Part shown: one piece after another, positions 12,241 to 25,819 of the stretch
Position numbering within the stretch: the first letter of the stretch is position 1
Layout of the letters: each line of letters begins with the position of its first letter
NCBI RefSeq assembly: GCF_003286085.1
Contig: NW_020825289.1
Coordinates: 4,650,001 to 4,714,000, forward strand
Direction of reading: 5' to 3'
Source: Drosophila persimilis
Taxonomy: Eukaryota > Arthropoda > Insecta > Diptera > Drosophilidae
DNA length: 64,000 nt
Position numbers and translations under genes: made by a program
The notes under the pieces: generated by a model
The model's input: the letters and a program-made list of their open reading frames with translations, nothing else
The model's database searches: none
Told to the model about the DNA's origin: nothing

Positions 12241-12646
12241 ATAAACTTTTTGTTGAAATATTCAAATGAAAAGAACATTCATTTAGATGTTAGATGGAGC
12301 TGTGCAAATATTGTTGAATGCCCGCTCAGTCCCAGTAATAGCTAAATTTTGTAATATACTCTCTTACCAATAGTATTTATTTATATTAGGTCTGCTGAAA
12401 CTAATTGAATTTATTTTTATTTATAATTCCTAAATTCAGCTTTCGGCGCTTATCTATCGAAGCTGTGAGCGGACCGGACCGGTGGTGTTACTGAGATTGG
12501 AGAAGTGAACGATACATAGGAAAATTGTGTATTGACTCGAAAACTCAGCTATACTGGAGCAGAACGGAGAAAATACAAGGGGTGCCGAGTCACCCGACGC
12601 TAACCAGGAAAATCGAGCGACGTGTTGGTGGACTCCCTGGGCTGCA

Positions 12647-15134
<2,488 letters not shown>

Positions 15135-15473
15135 GTTATCCCCCATCGCCGTAATGCAAGTAAATAAAAATATTAATGACTTACTGTTTTAAATATAATT
15201 ATCAAATGTAATTTGTATTTAAATAGTCCCTTGATTAAAAGAAAAAAAAATTCGCTGCATTTAGATCTGGTATGACCTTTCACAAAACTCAACATTAAAA
15301 GAATAATAAATAAACATGTTAATAACAATCATATTCGTTTTATTTATAATAGGTGCATTTCGTTTATTTGGCTATAATCCCTTGACATGAAGCATAATTG
15401 GAGTATCTGTATCTATTCGTGCATTCGTTCGTAGCCGTGAGCATTTACAAGCGCCTAAAATGATATCACTAGA

Positions 15474-17491
15474 CTAGACAAGTTGGTTCAGTATGCTGAA
15501 GCTGGCCGAAGCCTTGTCAATTTCATCGAAGTTCCTTTTGAGTTTGCTGGCCCAGGTGCTGTCCTTGTTATAGATGGGATCCATTCTAATAAGGTATGGC
15601 ACTGCCTCCCTATGGTGGCTACTCACTACCTTCCCTGGTGCTAATCGCTCCGCACAAGACTTAATGTTGTACTTGGTTTTAAAATCCGACTGGGTACACT
15701 CATAGCAGACGACCGTTTGTCCGTTCGTGGTGGCGATTAACCTGCAATAACAGTACATGTATTAACAAATTTTGATCACCGCTTGTTTAAACGTTACACT
15801 GTGCCTATGTAGTTTTTGATGTTTTTTTCTCAACTGTTAAAAGAATTACGAAGCACAGTCAAAAACTCACAGAAATCAATAAGTTGTATTTTAGCTTTCA
15901 GACCTTTGAAGATAGCAGGTTTCACATGTACGGATCTGTTATCTATATATGTACATATGTAGTACGTATACTGCATTTTTTTCGATAGCATACGGATAAG
16001 ACCTGATAACAGCAGTTTAATCTTTAATATTTGATAAGTCTGTTAGACAGTTACTACTATGCATATGTTACTCTTTTATATGTAGAAATGAAAATACATA
16101 TGTATGTACATACATATACTAAACCTTTTTTTGGCTGGATTAAAGTCTAAGGGCGAGACAAAATAGTGGTCTTACAATCTTACCTTACGATAAAAGGTCC
16201 ATCATATTTTTTTGATCCGGCTTACAAAAGAGAAAATATGTATTAAAAATATTTTCAAGAGTTAAGAAATGTTCTGTTAGAAGAATAATTGTACAGTAAA
16301 GAACTTGGCACGAGCCATGTGTTTCGTTTCTTTTTACGAGATATACATATATACTGATACATGCTTTGGAATCTAAAATATGTGAATATTACAGTAAACG
16401 TATTCTTGTTACAATAATTTAAATGATTATACATGTATTTATATAATGCAGGAAATAAATCAATATTCTTTTTTTTACTGCTTAAAAATAAAACAGTACA
16501 TATAAATGCAATAATTTATTAACAAATAGTAGCTAGATCCTTTGATATGTACACATCAAATAAGTATATTTTTTGCGTTATTTACACTTTACGCTCAAAG
16601 TATATACATATTACGGGGCTATGATCGATGGTGCGGTCAGCATGATAAATATGGTAGGCATTGCTAGAAAATATTAGGCGCTTAGAAGCCTGCTACTATC
16701 ACTCCTCTTGATTAGATGTCCTCCACCAATGCTATCTAAATTACGCTTAGACATTGCTCGCGACATCCTGTCAGACAGAGTTTCAATGTTCTTATTTTTT
16801 GTAAGCAAGATGCTTCTTAAGAAACTGTTGTAAAATTCATTTATAAAAGGTGAATTGGTTGAAATGTCATCGCTTATGAGGCTGATCGGACGAAAACTTT
16901 CGCCGTTCCCGTTACCAAATTGCTTTGATGTTGAACGATCTGGCCGAAACAATAAATAATCCAAAAATAATTAATTACATATTAACAGTCTGGCCATTTC
17001 AAATAAAATCAAATACATTTATTAGGATGAAGTAATATTTAAATATGTAAATCAAAAGAAATTATAGATTTTGTATATCAATGTAAGTTGTTGTATGTAC
17101 ATATATGTACAATATGTACATATGGAAATATCAGACAGTCAGAGCTAAGTATAATATAATACGCATTTCCCTTACCTTCACAGAGATATTTCCCATCCAT
17201 CAATTCGTCATTACTTAGATCCTGAAATAAATAATTTAAGCAGTTTTAAAGATTATTTCATACCTATCTTTTCGGCCGAAAAAAAAAACTTTCCTTGTCC
17301 ATATGCCTCACGCTTGAGCGAGTACATACTAAGGCTAACTAATATATATTTTTCTACTATAATAGTTTAACCTTTAAAATACGTACCACGCTGGGGGCTG
17401 CTCTTATAAAGTTTAAAACCGTTGTTACAACCAACAACACAACGAGCAGATTCATATTATCAATTAAAGACCTAGTCCGACGAAACTTCAT
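15474..17491 (-). CDS. Orcokinin: Orcokinin neuropeptide precursor, isoforms A and B
   Basis: Secreted neuropeptide prohormone with alternative last exons. Shared exons are 17387-17491 and 17176-17221. Isoform A continues through a 37-nt microexon at 16184-16220 into 15474-15741 (151 residues) and ends in KR followed by NFDEIDKASASFSILNQLV, the insect orcokinin A signature. Isoform B instead joins 16674-16939 (138 residues) and releases NLDSIGGGHLI between two KR sites, the orcokinin B signature. Both add up to whole codons. The signal peptide is best read from the internal Met (MNLLVVLLVVTTVLNFIRA); the upstream ATG at 17491 adds 12 basic residues. A TATAAAA box lies at 17556-17562. The microexon is inferred from splice sites and frame only. 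Expected expression is in neurons (A) and in gut endocrine cells plus neurons (B), from D. melanogaster. Confidence 0.92.
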
Positions 17492-17555
17492 ATGATGAAA
17501 CAATACTCCTTGGAGTGTGAAGAAAGACTGTGCGATTCAGTCAGTCCGGTGTTCG

Positions 17556-17562
17556 TTTTATA
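17556..17562 (-). promoter_or_regulatory. TATA box of orcokinin
   Basis: TATAAAA on the minus strand, about 65 bases upstream of the first ATG, with a TCAGTC/GACTGA initiator-like stretch about 25-30 bases downstream around 17530. This fits the regulated, TATA-containing promoters of fly neuropeptide genes. Confidence 0.6.
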
Positions 17563-17569
17563 CTGTGTT

Positions 17570-18390
17570 GTGTCCGCAGATTAAAGCAGGGTGAGGGAAA
17601 CACCCAAAGTAACGATAGCTTCCGACCGCTAGGAGCCCCATGTAAACGCACCCACTATTAACAGCTTAGTTGTGCGGTTTCCTTTATGCTCTTAATGCGT
17701 CACTAGCACCATATTTCAAATAATTTGTGGTAAATACTCCAACAAACAGAACAGTAGTGGTGTCAAGATTTTAGCAAACATACGTGCATTCAAACCATAT
17801 GCTCATTTTTATTATATTTAGTTTTCATTTAAGTATAGTTTGAGTTGCCTTTACAGCCAGTCTTGTATTTTGTTTGTTAGTTGAGTTTTGTCGAGTTAGT
17901 GTTCCAGTCTCAGACTCTTGAATTAAACTCGTAAAAAGGTCATAGTTAAAATCAAGTGATATGGCTTTCCAATGAATTAGTTGGCTTAAAAGGTGCGTTA
18001 GGTGTTTACATTTGAATATGTTGTAAAGAAATATACATATAAATAAGTCTATCTCAAGTATACAAAAAGCTTATAATTCTATAGAATATTGGCATGCCTG
18101 GAAATTATGTTATTTCCAGTTATTATTATATTGTTATTATTTTTGATTGTTATTCAATTTATACAATTATGTTGAGCTATTTTCAAAAACAACATGGATT
18201 TCATAGGAATTTGTTTTTATATGTTATACAGTTTAAGTGATAGAGGCGAGTTTCATTTATCTTTCCATCGTTTTGTCTATTAATTCAAATTTGTATCCAT
18301 CTTTTTTTTATACTTTTTTCTGTCTTTCTCTCTCCCATACATATATTTATTTAGAGACTTTATATTTTTTTCCTTAAATCGACGCCTTAA
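17570..18390. other. Intergenic stretch upstream of orcokinin
   Basis: No gene or known repeat recognised. The sequence is AT-rich and lacks long open frames. It may hold orcokinin enhancers. Confidence 0.3.
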
Positions 18391-18394
18391 GTTA

Positions 18395-18560
18395 AAAAGA
18401 AACTAAATACCATTGGTGTGTCCATAGACCGTTATTATATATTACTTTTTTAATATGGTCTGGAATGCTCTGAATCAAATTCTTAAAAATATCTTTTGGA
18501 ATACCATTCCATTCTACACGTCGGGAACGTTCGATAAAAGGGACAAACTAATTTTTTGGC
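18395..18560 (-). mobile_element. Tc1/mariner transposase C-terminal relic
   Basis: Read on the minus strand, the sequence gives fragments such as RRVEWNGIPKDIFKNLIQSI, PDHIKKVIYNNG and THQWYL. This follows the C-terminal end of Tc1-like transposases (...IP.DI..NLI.S.P.R...VI...G..T.Y). Only about 55 residues survive and no terminal inverted repeats were seen, so it is a dead remnant. Confidence 0.55.
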
Positions 18561-18725
18561 AAACAAGTTTCATACAAATCGGTTGAACATTTGGCAAATT
18601 TGTATATATTAGATTTGACCTGTTTCCGTTCTTCATTATTTGTTTTAATCTGTCTTTTTTTTTCTCATACTAGCACTTGCCGTTTAACTCGCTCCCTTCC
18701 GCCGGATCACGCACACTGAACGAGG

Positions 18726-18769
18726 TGTATGTGTGTGTGTGCGAGAGAGAGAGAGAGAGAGAGAGAGAA
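18726..18769 (+). repeat. Compound (GT)n(GA)n microsatellite
   Basis: A short GT run passes directly into about 13 GA units. It sits between the Tc1 relic and a DINE-1-like relic. Confidence 0.9.
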
Positions 18770-18779
18770 AATTAGTAAT

Positions 18780-19080
18780 CACGTGGATGCTGTTGCTTCA
18801 TATGTATGTTCTGGCTATAAGAAATTCCCGATCTGATCCAGATTCGAAAATCTGATAGATATGGCTATTCTCTATGATTCTGATTTTGTTTTTGTTTCTC
18901 TCGTATCTTTGAAACTGTGGATGCATCAGATTTTGCGTCCTTCGTGGGGCCGGAGGGGGGCCTGGCGAAATTTTAAAACAAAACTTTTAACAGTGTGATA
19001 TCATAGGGATCTGTATTAGTCTCTTATAGTCTTTGAGATCTAGGCGCTCATGAAGACGGACAGACAGATTGGATGGCTGG
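18780..19080 (-). mobile_element. DINE-1/INE-1-like Helitron relic
   Basis: Contains the characteristic blocks of this fly family read on the minus strand: the tandem GTCTGTCCGTC-type motif (here GACGGACAGACAGA at 19053-19068), then ATGAGCGCCTAGATCTCAAAG-like sequence, ACTATAAGAG, and the CCCCTCCGGCCCCACGAAGG segment. The copy at 40860-41480 shares the same order in the other orientation. It is non-coding and degenerate. Confidence 0.6.
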
Positions 19081-19399
19081 CAAGCAGCGATTTGAGCAAG
19101 CCCGGCCACACACGGATTTGCAAGGAATTCTTCAAGGCTTATTTCGTTACCAAGGATGACGGAATTAAAACTAATAAAAATGAAAAATGCAGACTAAAAG
19201 ACGCCGTAATATCCATTATATTGTTTCTACGCCATCAGAAAGCCATCCATATTCGACACGGACACCGTGAAATAAAAATAAAACGACAATAGATTGTAGT
19301 ATTTAATTTAAATAAATTATTATTAAGTTATTAATTAGCTTAAATATTAAGATAAAATTATCCGAGTTAGCTTAAGTAATCACAAATGATCCTATGACA

Positions 19400-20357
19400 A
19401 AGGTACGTCTTCTGCTTGATCCTTCCAGACCAGTTGCTTCTCGAGATCATCCACATCTCTCTTCAGACGGTTCTCGGAGCCTCCAACTCGAGGAAGGCTT
19501 CCAGCAGCTGGGGTTCAGCTGGTCGTTGTCGAGTTATTGGACTCGGGATTCAGACGAAACTTGGCGAGATACCTGCTTCTGTCCACGTTCTCAATTTTTC
19601 ACAGGGCATAGGGCGTGTCGTTGGCTGACTTAACATAAAACGATTCCATCAGGTACTGCGGGGCACTGGTAGAACAGAGTCTTCAACCAACTGGAGCACT
19701 GGCAACCCCAGAAACCTATGGTAGAGCTAATAAACTCCGCATAAAAGCGGGAAGCTCTCTAAAGGTTGCAGCTCCCGGGATCGTTGGGTTCTCCTCCATA
19801 CAGCTGGGGTCCGCAGCTGGCGTAGAAGTCCAGATACCCCATTGAACGGAACATTACTCGACCCTGAATATCCGTGAGGATAACATCAACTGTGTCCACG
19901 TATCTCTGCCACGGAGGAAGAGGGGTTAACCGGGTACAGTCCGCGTACAGTAATCCGCTTTAACTTTCGCTTCAGATAATTGGTGGTCTGACCCCCACCT
20001 CGTCGCGAAGACTGAATCCAATCAGTTGCATCATCTCATTCTGAACTATGTTCCGGTCCATTAGCTGCGCCAGGCATTTTCTAACTAGGGGAAGATTGAG
20101 CAGTAATTGAGATCGAGAATCTAGTTGGTTCTGAGTGAGTGCAGAAACAGTGGCAGTGACAGCTTCTTACTTCGAGCAAAGCCAGAAGGTAAAATTTTGA
20201 TTGCGACACTCCAGTCATCACAAAGAAGGTCGGGTCGAACAGTCAGTTGTTTTCCCCAACCAAATGAATGCTGTTCGAGGAATCCCAAGGGTCATCCGAA
20301 TCCGATCGCCCGATTCCTTTTCTTACCCAGTATGAAGAGATACGCCATTAGCTGCAT
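19400..20357 (-). pseudogene. Broken pancreatic-lipase-family gene
   Basis: Minus-strand remnants appear in the order of an insect lipase. The start is MQLMAYLFILG at 20357, followed by a GTAAGAA donor. Next come LIGFSLRDEVG (about 20005-20040; the nucleophile serine GFSLG motif is now GFSLR) and NYLKRKLKRIT (about 19953-19985). Then follow DTVDVILTDIQGRVMF, MGYLDFYASCGPQLYGG and DPGSCN (19756-19900), FWGCQCSSWLKTLFYQC (about 19660-19755) and ENVDRSRYLAKF (about 19545-19600). The frame changes several times and there are in-frame stops, for example in ANDTPYAL-stop-KIENV. The family acts extracellularly on triglycerides or phospholipids, but this copy cannot make an enzyme. The intron donor after the signal exon means it is not a processed copy. 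The upstream part (20210-20350) holds unrelated short frames. Confidence 0.75.
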
Positions 20358-20459
20358 TGCGCCAAAATTTATTCGAAAGTTGCTGATATTTAAAGTTTAC
20401 TCTACCGATTATCTGAAGCCCGCGATCTGGTTTGAGCCAACTATTTACGGCGGTACCTG

Positions 20460-20890
20460 CCACCTCCCGTTTGCCTTTTGCTCAAACATTTCGCTACTTG
20501 CTCACTCTCTGATAAGAGAGGAATGGTAGTGTCCTGCCTGGCTAGCTCGTCGCCTGCATTATTCCCCTAGATGTCCCTACGTCAGGGGACCCATTAAAGG
20601 AAGAAATCTAACTGCTCTGCGGTCTCATGCAGAGACCTGCGGCATTCGTTTACAGTCGCTGAATTCGACGATATTGAGCCTAAAGCTTTAATAGCTGCAT
20701 GAGAAGACGCACAATAGTGAGTGTCTAGGAGTGGTTTGGAGACAATAGAAATGGCATCCTTGATGGCCACAACCTCCGCTTGGAACACACTACTGTGATC
20801 CGGGAGCCTGAAGCAGTGTCTGATTTTTAACTCGTTACAGTAGACTCCGACACCCACGGGGCCGTCTAGCTTTGAGCCATCAGTGTAAAA
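20460..20890 (-). mobile_element. Non-LTR retrotransposon RNase H fragment
   Basis: On the minus strand TDGSKLDGPVGVGVYCNEL, SSVFQAEVVAIKDAI and GNNAGDELARQDTT are RNase H motifs: the first catalytic Asp in TDGS, the Glu in AEVVAI, and the C-terminal NxxADxLA-like block. The frame is interrupted between the second and third block (stop near 20575). RNase H of this type is carried by I-, LOA- and jockey-related elements. It abuts the start of the lipase pseudogene, so the insertion may have cut off that gene's promoter. Confidence 0.75.
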
Positions 20891-20954
20891 GTGGAGTATA
20901 GAGTATAAAAATGAAATTTTGAATACCTGCCGAATCGAATCTTATCATTCGTTT

Positions 20955-21030
20955 CATCGGTATATTTAGAAAATTAAAAGGTATATTCCGGTATATTTCT
21001 GAGGGTCACACCGAATCCGCGGTCACACTA
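20955..21030 (+). promoter_or_regulatory. STOML2 promoter: motif 6 sites and two motif 1 boxes
   Basis: CGGTATATTTAG, GGTATATTCCGGTATATTTCT and then GGGTCACACC and GGTCACACTA lie within 75 bases and about 55 bases upstream of the STOML2 ATG. These match Ohler motif 6 and motif 1 (M1BP). The same arrangement is found at the edges of the dispersed repeat. Confidence 0.6.
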
Positions 21031-21084
21031 ATATATTGTTTTCTTCTTAGTTTTTTTATATCAAAATCAGCACATTATTTAAAA

Positions 21085-24000
21085 ATGTCCAGATTTCTCT
21101 TATCTACGCGAAGATTAATGCCCCAGGTCTGTTGCATTGCTGCCAAACCAAATGTTGTATTTTGTATTTATGTGCTAACACTCTACAGCAAGATTTCCTG
21201 CTTGCCGGCTCATGGGTCACCACGCAGTTCCGCGGAAAGACATCGACTCCCATGAACACCGTTGTAATGTTCGTACCACAACAAGAGGTATGTTCTAATG
21301 TTGGATAATACTTATGCTGGCTTATTCCAATCGTAAATATAATTAATAAGGCGTGGGTAGTGGAACGTATGGGTAGATTTCATAGAATTCTTGACCCCGG
21401 CCTCAATGTTTTGGTTCCAATCGCGGACAAAATCAAGTATGTGCAGAGCCTGAAGGAAATTGCGATAGATGTTCCGAAACAGAGTGCTATTACATCTGAC
21501 AATGTCACTCTTGATATTGATGGAGTGCTTTACTTGCGGATCATTGATCCATACAGAGGTTCGTTATACATCGATTTGCATGTGTGTGGGTTGGATGTGT
21601 TGGTGTTTACCATGTTATATCATTTTTAAGCGTCTTACGGTGTGGAAGATCCGGAGTTTGCTATAACACAACTCGCCCAAACCACAATGAGGTCCGAGCT
21701 GGGAAAAATGTCATTGGACAAGGTGTTTCGAGAAAGGGAATCACTAAACGTTAGCATTGTTGATTCCATCAACAAGGCAAGCGAAGCGTGGGGTATTGCT
21801 TGTCTGCGTTACGAAATTCGAGATATACGAGTAAGTACTAGAATGAGCATCAACAAAAATACGATCTTATTTTACAATTTATCTGCCAACAAGCTACCAA
21901 CAAGAGTCCATGAAGCAATGCAAATGCAAGTCGAAGCGGAAAGAAGGAAAAGAGCGGCTATATTGGAGTCGGAAGGCGTTCGTGAAGCCGAAATTAATAT
22001 TGCTGAAGGCAAAAGAAAGTCGAGAATACTGGCATCCGGTAGAATATATATGTATACGCACGGTAACTTACAACTAACCTAATTTGTTGGTTTTTTTCAG
22101 AGGCTGAACGGCAGGAGCATATAAACAAAGCTAGCGGGGAAGCTGCTGCCATTATTGCCGTAGCGGATGCAAGAGCTCGTAGCCTGCAGGCCATAGCAAA
22201 GTCTCTGGCGCACATTGTAAGTAAAACACTCTCTTTACAAAACTAAGTATACAAGGGAAAAGTAGACATTCACAAAACAAAACTTAACAACTTAACAAAA
22301 CGCAGAAACACGATACTTAAAATTAAGCAATGTTCCAACCGGAGTATGAAAAACGACTGCTTCAGGGATTGGGGATACCGGAAGCCAGTGGGCGAGAGCA
22401 CTCGGACTTACGCTGCATTCCTTCACGCGCCAGGAATAACTGGGAACGAAACTATCATTTGACGGCTGATCCGAACCCGGTTATTGCGGAACAGTTACAC
22501 AATTCCCCATATGCATGTCTGCTGCGAAATGAATTGCTGGACTCTGAAGTTTCCTCAATTGATGAATGCAAGCGCAGTAAAAACATTCTTTTGGATACGG
22601 GTGATTTCACAGAAAAGGAAAACATACGCGTTTTCGGATATGGAAATTACACTCCACCGAATAAGACCGCGCGTCACCCATTCTCAAGGATTAGCGAAGC
22701 CAGTCGTAGGCTACTTTGCAGTCCAACTAGTGCAGTCCGCCGGATAACTCGACTGCCGTATAAGGTTCTTGACGCCCCTGAGCTACAGGACGACTTTTAT
22801 TTAAACGCCCTGGATTGGTCGTCGAAGGACATACTCGGTGTTGGCCTTGGATGTTCTCTTTATCTTTGGAGTGCAGTAGACTCCCAGGTAACACGCCTTT
22901 GTGACCTTAGCGACGAAGACAATTTGATAACAGCTGTGAAATGGCACAGCGGAGGAAAGGAGCTAGCTGTTGGCACAAATCATGGCTCCGTAGCCATTTG
23001 GGATGTCAACCGCGAGAAGCAGATTTCTAGTCTAAGCGGACATATATCCCGTGTTACCGCATTGGACTGGCGAGGTAACAGCTTGGCGAGCGGCTCCCGT
23101 GATCGCAGTATTTTGCAGCGAGATATCCGCACCAATACTATCACCAGCTGCTTGCAGGGACACAGTCAGGAGGTTTGTGGCTTGCAATGGTCTCCGACTT
23201 GGGAGTATCTGGCTAGTGGAGGTAATGACAATCGTTTGCTGATATGGACGGCTCAAAGTCCTGAACCACTTTATAAGTTTACCGCTCATAATGCGGCCGT
23301 GAAGGCACTGGGCTGGTCTCCTCACAAGTCCGGACTCTTGGCTAGTGGCGGAGGTACCGCCGATCGTTGCCTTCGTTTCTGGAACGTGATTAGCGGTCAG
23401 ATGGTACAATCTGTTGATACCGGATCACAGATCAGTAATTTGGCATGGTCGCGAAATTCATCTGAACTTGTTACCACTCATGGGTTCGGACAACCACAGA
23501 TTGTGGTATGGCGCTATCCATCCCTGAAGCAAGTTGTTAACCTGTCGGGTCATAACCGCCGTGTAATATACCTAGCTGTAAGCCCAGACGGCAAGTCCAT
23601 AGTAACGGGCGGCGGTGACGAGACTCTTCGCTTCTGGAATGTATTTACCGAACGAAAGCAGCCTCAGGCGCCACGATCAGCACTTAACCTTTTCTCCAAC
23701 ATACGATAAAGTCCAAAATTCTAAAATATCAAAAACTGTATCGCAAATTTTAATGAAATTCTTTATCACTTTCCATTTCCATTATGAGTTCCATATCTTA
23801 TTGCTAACAAAAATAGATTATCAATGGTTATTGGCAACTGTCTTTTCATTAAACGATCTCTTATTCTAGGATGGAAAGAATGCTGCTTCCCTCACTCTAG
23901 CCGAGCAATACATTGGAGCGTTTAAGCAACTGGCTAAAACAAATAATACTATGATATTGCCGTCTAACGCCGCAGATGTAAACGGATTTGTGGCGCAAGC

Positions 24001-24154
24001 CCTGGCAGTGTACAATCATGTTTCCAGCTCAAACCAGTCCAGCATCGAGCATACGGCACATGTCAAAAACGTTGCTTCTTGTCTCAATACCAATAATATT
24101 GAGTACAATCAGATGAATGATGAGAAAAAGAGTGTAAAAATGAATATTGAATAA
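21085..24154 (+). CDS. Stomatin-like protein 2 (mitochondrial)
   Basis: Inner-mitochondrial-membrane scaffold of the SPFH/prohibitin family that binds cardiolipin and stabilises respiratory and prohibitin complexes. Seven exons: 21085-21126, 21189-21287, 21351-21558, 21631-21830, 21894-22038, 22101-22216 and 23870-24154 (364 residues; human STOML2 has 356). The short basic leader MSRFLLSTRRLMPQ fits a mitochondrial import signal. The family core is unmistakable: NTVVMFVPQQEAWVVERMGR, SAITSDNVTLDIDGVLYLRI, DPYRASYGVEDPEFAI, QLAQTTMRSELGKMSLD and MILPSNAADVNGFVAQAL. The alanine- and glutamate-rich coiled coil spans exons 5-6. The last intron (22217-23869) contains the whole fzr2 gene on the same strand. 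Orthologue of D. melanogaster CG2970, by recall. Confidence 0.95.
22330..23709 (+). CDS. fzr2: Cdc20/Cdh1-family APC/C activator, fizzy-related 2
   Basis: Intronless 459-residue WD40 protein nested in the last STOML2 intron, same strand. Cdh1-type proteins bring substrates to the anaphase-promoting complex. The N-terminus MFQPEYEKRLL resembles fzr. KVLDAPELQDDFYLNALDWS precedes seven WD blades, including ASGSRDRSI, HSQEVCGLQWSP, ASGGNDNRLLIW and GGTADRCLRFWN, and the C-terminal IR tail (NLFSNIR) is intact. The C-box, DRFIPxR in fzr, reads LRCIPSR here, so its aspartate and aromatic residues are lost. Being intronless inside an intron-rich host suggests origin by retroposition of fzr. In D. 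melanogaster fzr2 is testis-biased. A cortex or fzy paralogue is less likely because the sequence follows fzr through the CSM-like region. Confidence 0.88.
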   Translation: MFQPEYEKRLLQGLGIPEASGREHSDLRCIPSRARNNWERNYHLTADPNPVIAEQLHNSPYACLLRNELLDSEVSSIDECKRSKNILLDTGDFTEKENIRVFGYGNYTPPNKTARHPFSRISEASRRLLCSPTSAVRRITRLPYKVLDAPELQDDFYLNALDWSSKDILGVGLGCSLYLWSAVDSQVTRLCDLSDEDNLITAVKWHSGGKELAVGTNHGSVAIWDVNREKQISSLSGHISRVTALDWRGNSLASGSRDRSILQRDIRTNTITSCLQGHSQEVCGLQWSPTWEYLASGGNDNRLLIWTAQSPEPLYKFTAHNAAVKALGWSPHKSGLLASGGGTADRCLRFWNVISGQMVQSVDTGSQISNLAWSRNSSELVTTHGFGQPQIVVWRYPSLKQVVNLSGHNRRVIYLAVSPDGKSIVTGGGDETLRFWNVFTERKQPQAPRSALNLFSNIR

Positions 24155-24419
24155 GGATGAATTAAATGATTGTTGCTATTAACCTTGAATATTCTTTTTT
24201 TTTTAATCCAGCGACTGCATTTATTTCATTTAAAAAGACGAACTACTCTTTTGTGACTCGGCTTGACATCTTTATCATCTAAATGGATAGTTTACAGGGA
24301 CGGAGATGCTTCCTATCTGCAAACGTTTAAAATCTCAGTTATTGTAGCTACAGCCCACCATTTAGGAAAACTTTATTACACATTTATCAAATGCTACACT
24401 TATCCAGTTCATTAGAGAT

Positions 24420-25819
24420 TTACTTGGGCAAATACTTGAGGAACCGGATCTCGTGTGATAACCAAAGCGCAAAGCTAAGAAGGACCAGCGAGCCAGACTG
24501 ATGAGCCGTCGCTAAAGGTACTGGCACGTAGTTCAATAGTGTCGTAACGCCCAGGGTAGCTTGTGTCCACGCCATGGCGAACACAGCGTTGATTGCCCAA
24601 TTTGCTCGCTTGGGTAACTGCATGCGCCTCGTGACTAGCCATAAGGCTGTAGCTAGGGAAACTGTGGTGATGCCCAGGATGCGGTGGTTAAACTGAACCG
24701 TTGTTGGATTTTCCGTTATATTCCTTTGGATGGGCTTAAACTGCCACATGTCATCAGGGATCCAGCTGTCCCCCATTTTTGGGAATGAGTTGTAAACTAA
24801 TCCGGCGTCAAGTCCGGCCACAAAAGCGCCGGAGATGGCAGTTAGAAACACCATTCCCTTTGTCATGTGTGACAGTCCTTTGATATTAAATGCTTTCTTT
24901 GCTTTCACCACGAATGGCTCCGAGGGGAATAGCTTCGACATTGCTTGTGATAGTGAAAGGGCATACAAAACAAATGCTGCCGCTAGGTGGGAGGCCAATC
25001 TGTATTGAGAGACGCGCGGCACATCATTCTGGTCTTCGAATCTGTTCTCCAATCCAGATTTAACCATGTACCATCCCATTAACCCTTGGAGACCAATCAG
25101 AGTCCCCAGCAGCAGAACACTGTTCTTGGTTTTTGGACAGAAATAACCTTTTTTCCAGAAATATGCTGCTGGGACAAGGAAAAATCCACCAATGGCGCGA
25201 CCCCACATTCTGTGTATGTACTCCATGAGGTATATAAATTTGAACTCTTCAACAGTCATGCTTGCATTTTTCCTACAAAGAAATGATTGAAGCATTAACA
25301 CCTTTATGTAATAGGTGAATTGAATGCATTTAACACTTGCAGTTTATATTCCGGATATTGTTGATACTTGCTGAATTCTTGAGCCCATTCCTCTTGAGAT
25401 CTTGGCATGCGTTCTCCAGTCAGCTTCCATGTAACCATAGAAAGGCCAGACTCTGTTAATCTCGTTACACCACCTGCAGGCAAAGAAGGGCAATCATGTT
25501 CAGCATTTGCCGGCAAATTAGTTAAGAGAATATCATTACCAAGGCCAACCGCAACAAAAACCATTCCGCTGACTCCTAGAAACCATCTTCCCACAGTTTT
25601 CTCGCTTTTGGAAATGCTAACCTGTTTAATCGTTGGTATTTCCTTCAAGACATTGGTTTTAATGGAAGAAATATAATATAATATACAATACATAACCGTC
25701 GATGTACAGAGTAACCATTTACTTACCTTTGTTGTGGTTTGCGCAATAGTCGTGTTTAGCCGGGGTCTGGGAACCAAGAGCTTTACCATACTGGTCCTTT
25801 TTTGCAGCATTCGTAGCAT
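24420..25819 (-). CDS. COX15: COX15, haem A synthase
   Basis: Multi-pass inner-mitochondrial-membrane enzyme that converts haem O to haem A for cytochrome oxidase. Four exons: 25727-25819, 25540-25621, 25341-25473 and 24420-25272 (386 residues). The haem-ligand and conserved histidines are in [29 protein letters not shown] and [26 protein letters not shown] and [19 protein letters not shown] are diagnostic. The leader [20 protein letters not shown] is a good mitochondrial targeting signal. Intron 3 (25273-25340) begins with GCAAGT instead of GT; the alignment to human COX15 across the junction (YPEYK-LKNASMT against FPEFK-ILNHDMT) needs exactly this boundary. It converges with STOML2 and diverges from the DUF2358-like gene at 26586. 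Confidence 0.94.

Noticed and set aside
23032..23409. 125-codon antisense frame in fzr2
   Set aside because: Shadow of the WD40 repeats; the sense frame is full length and conserved.
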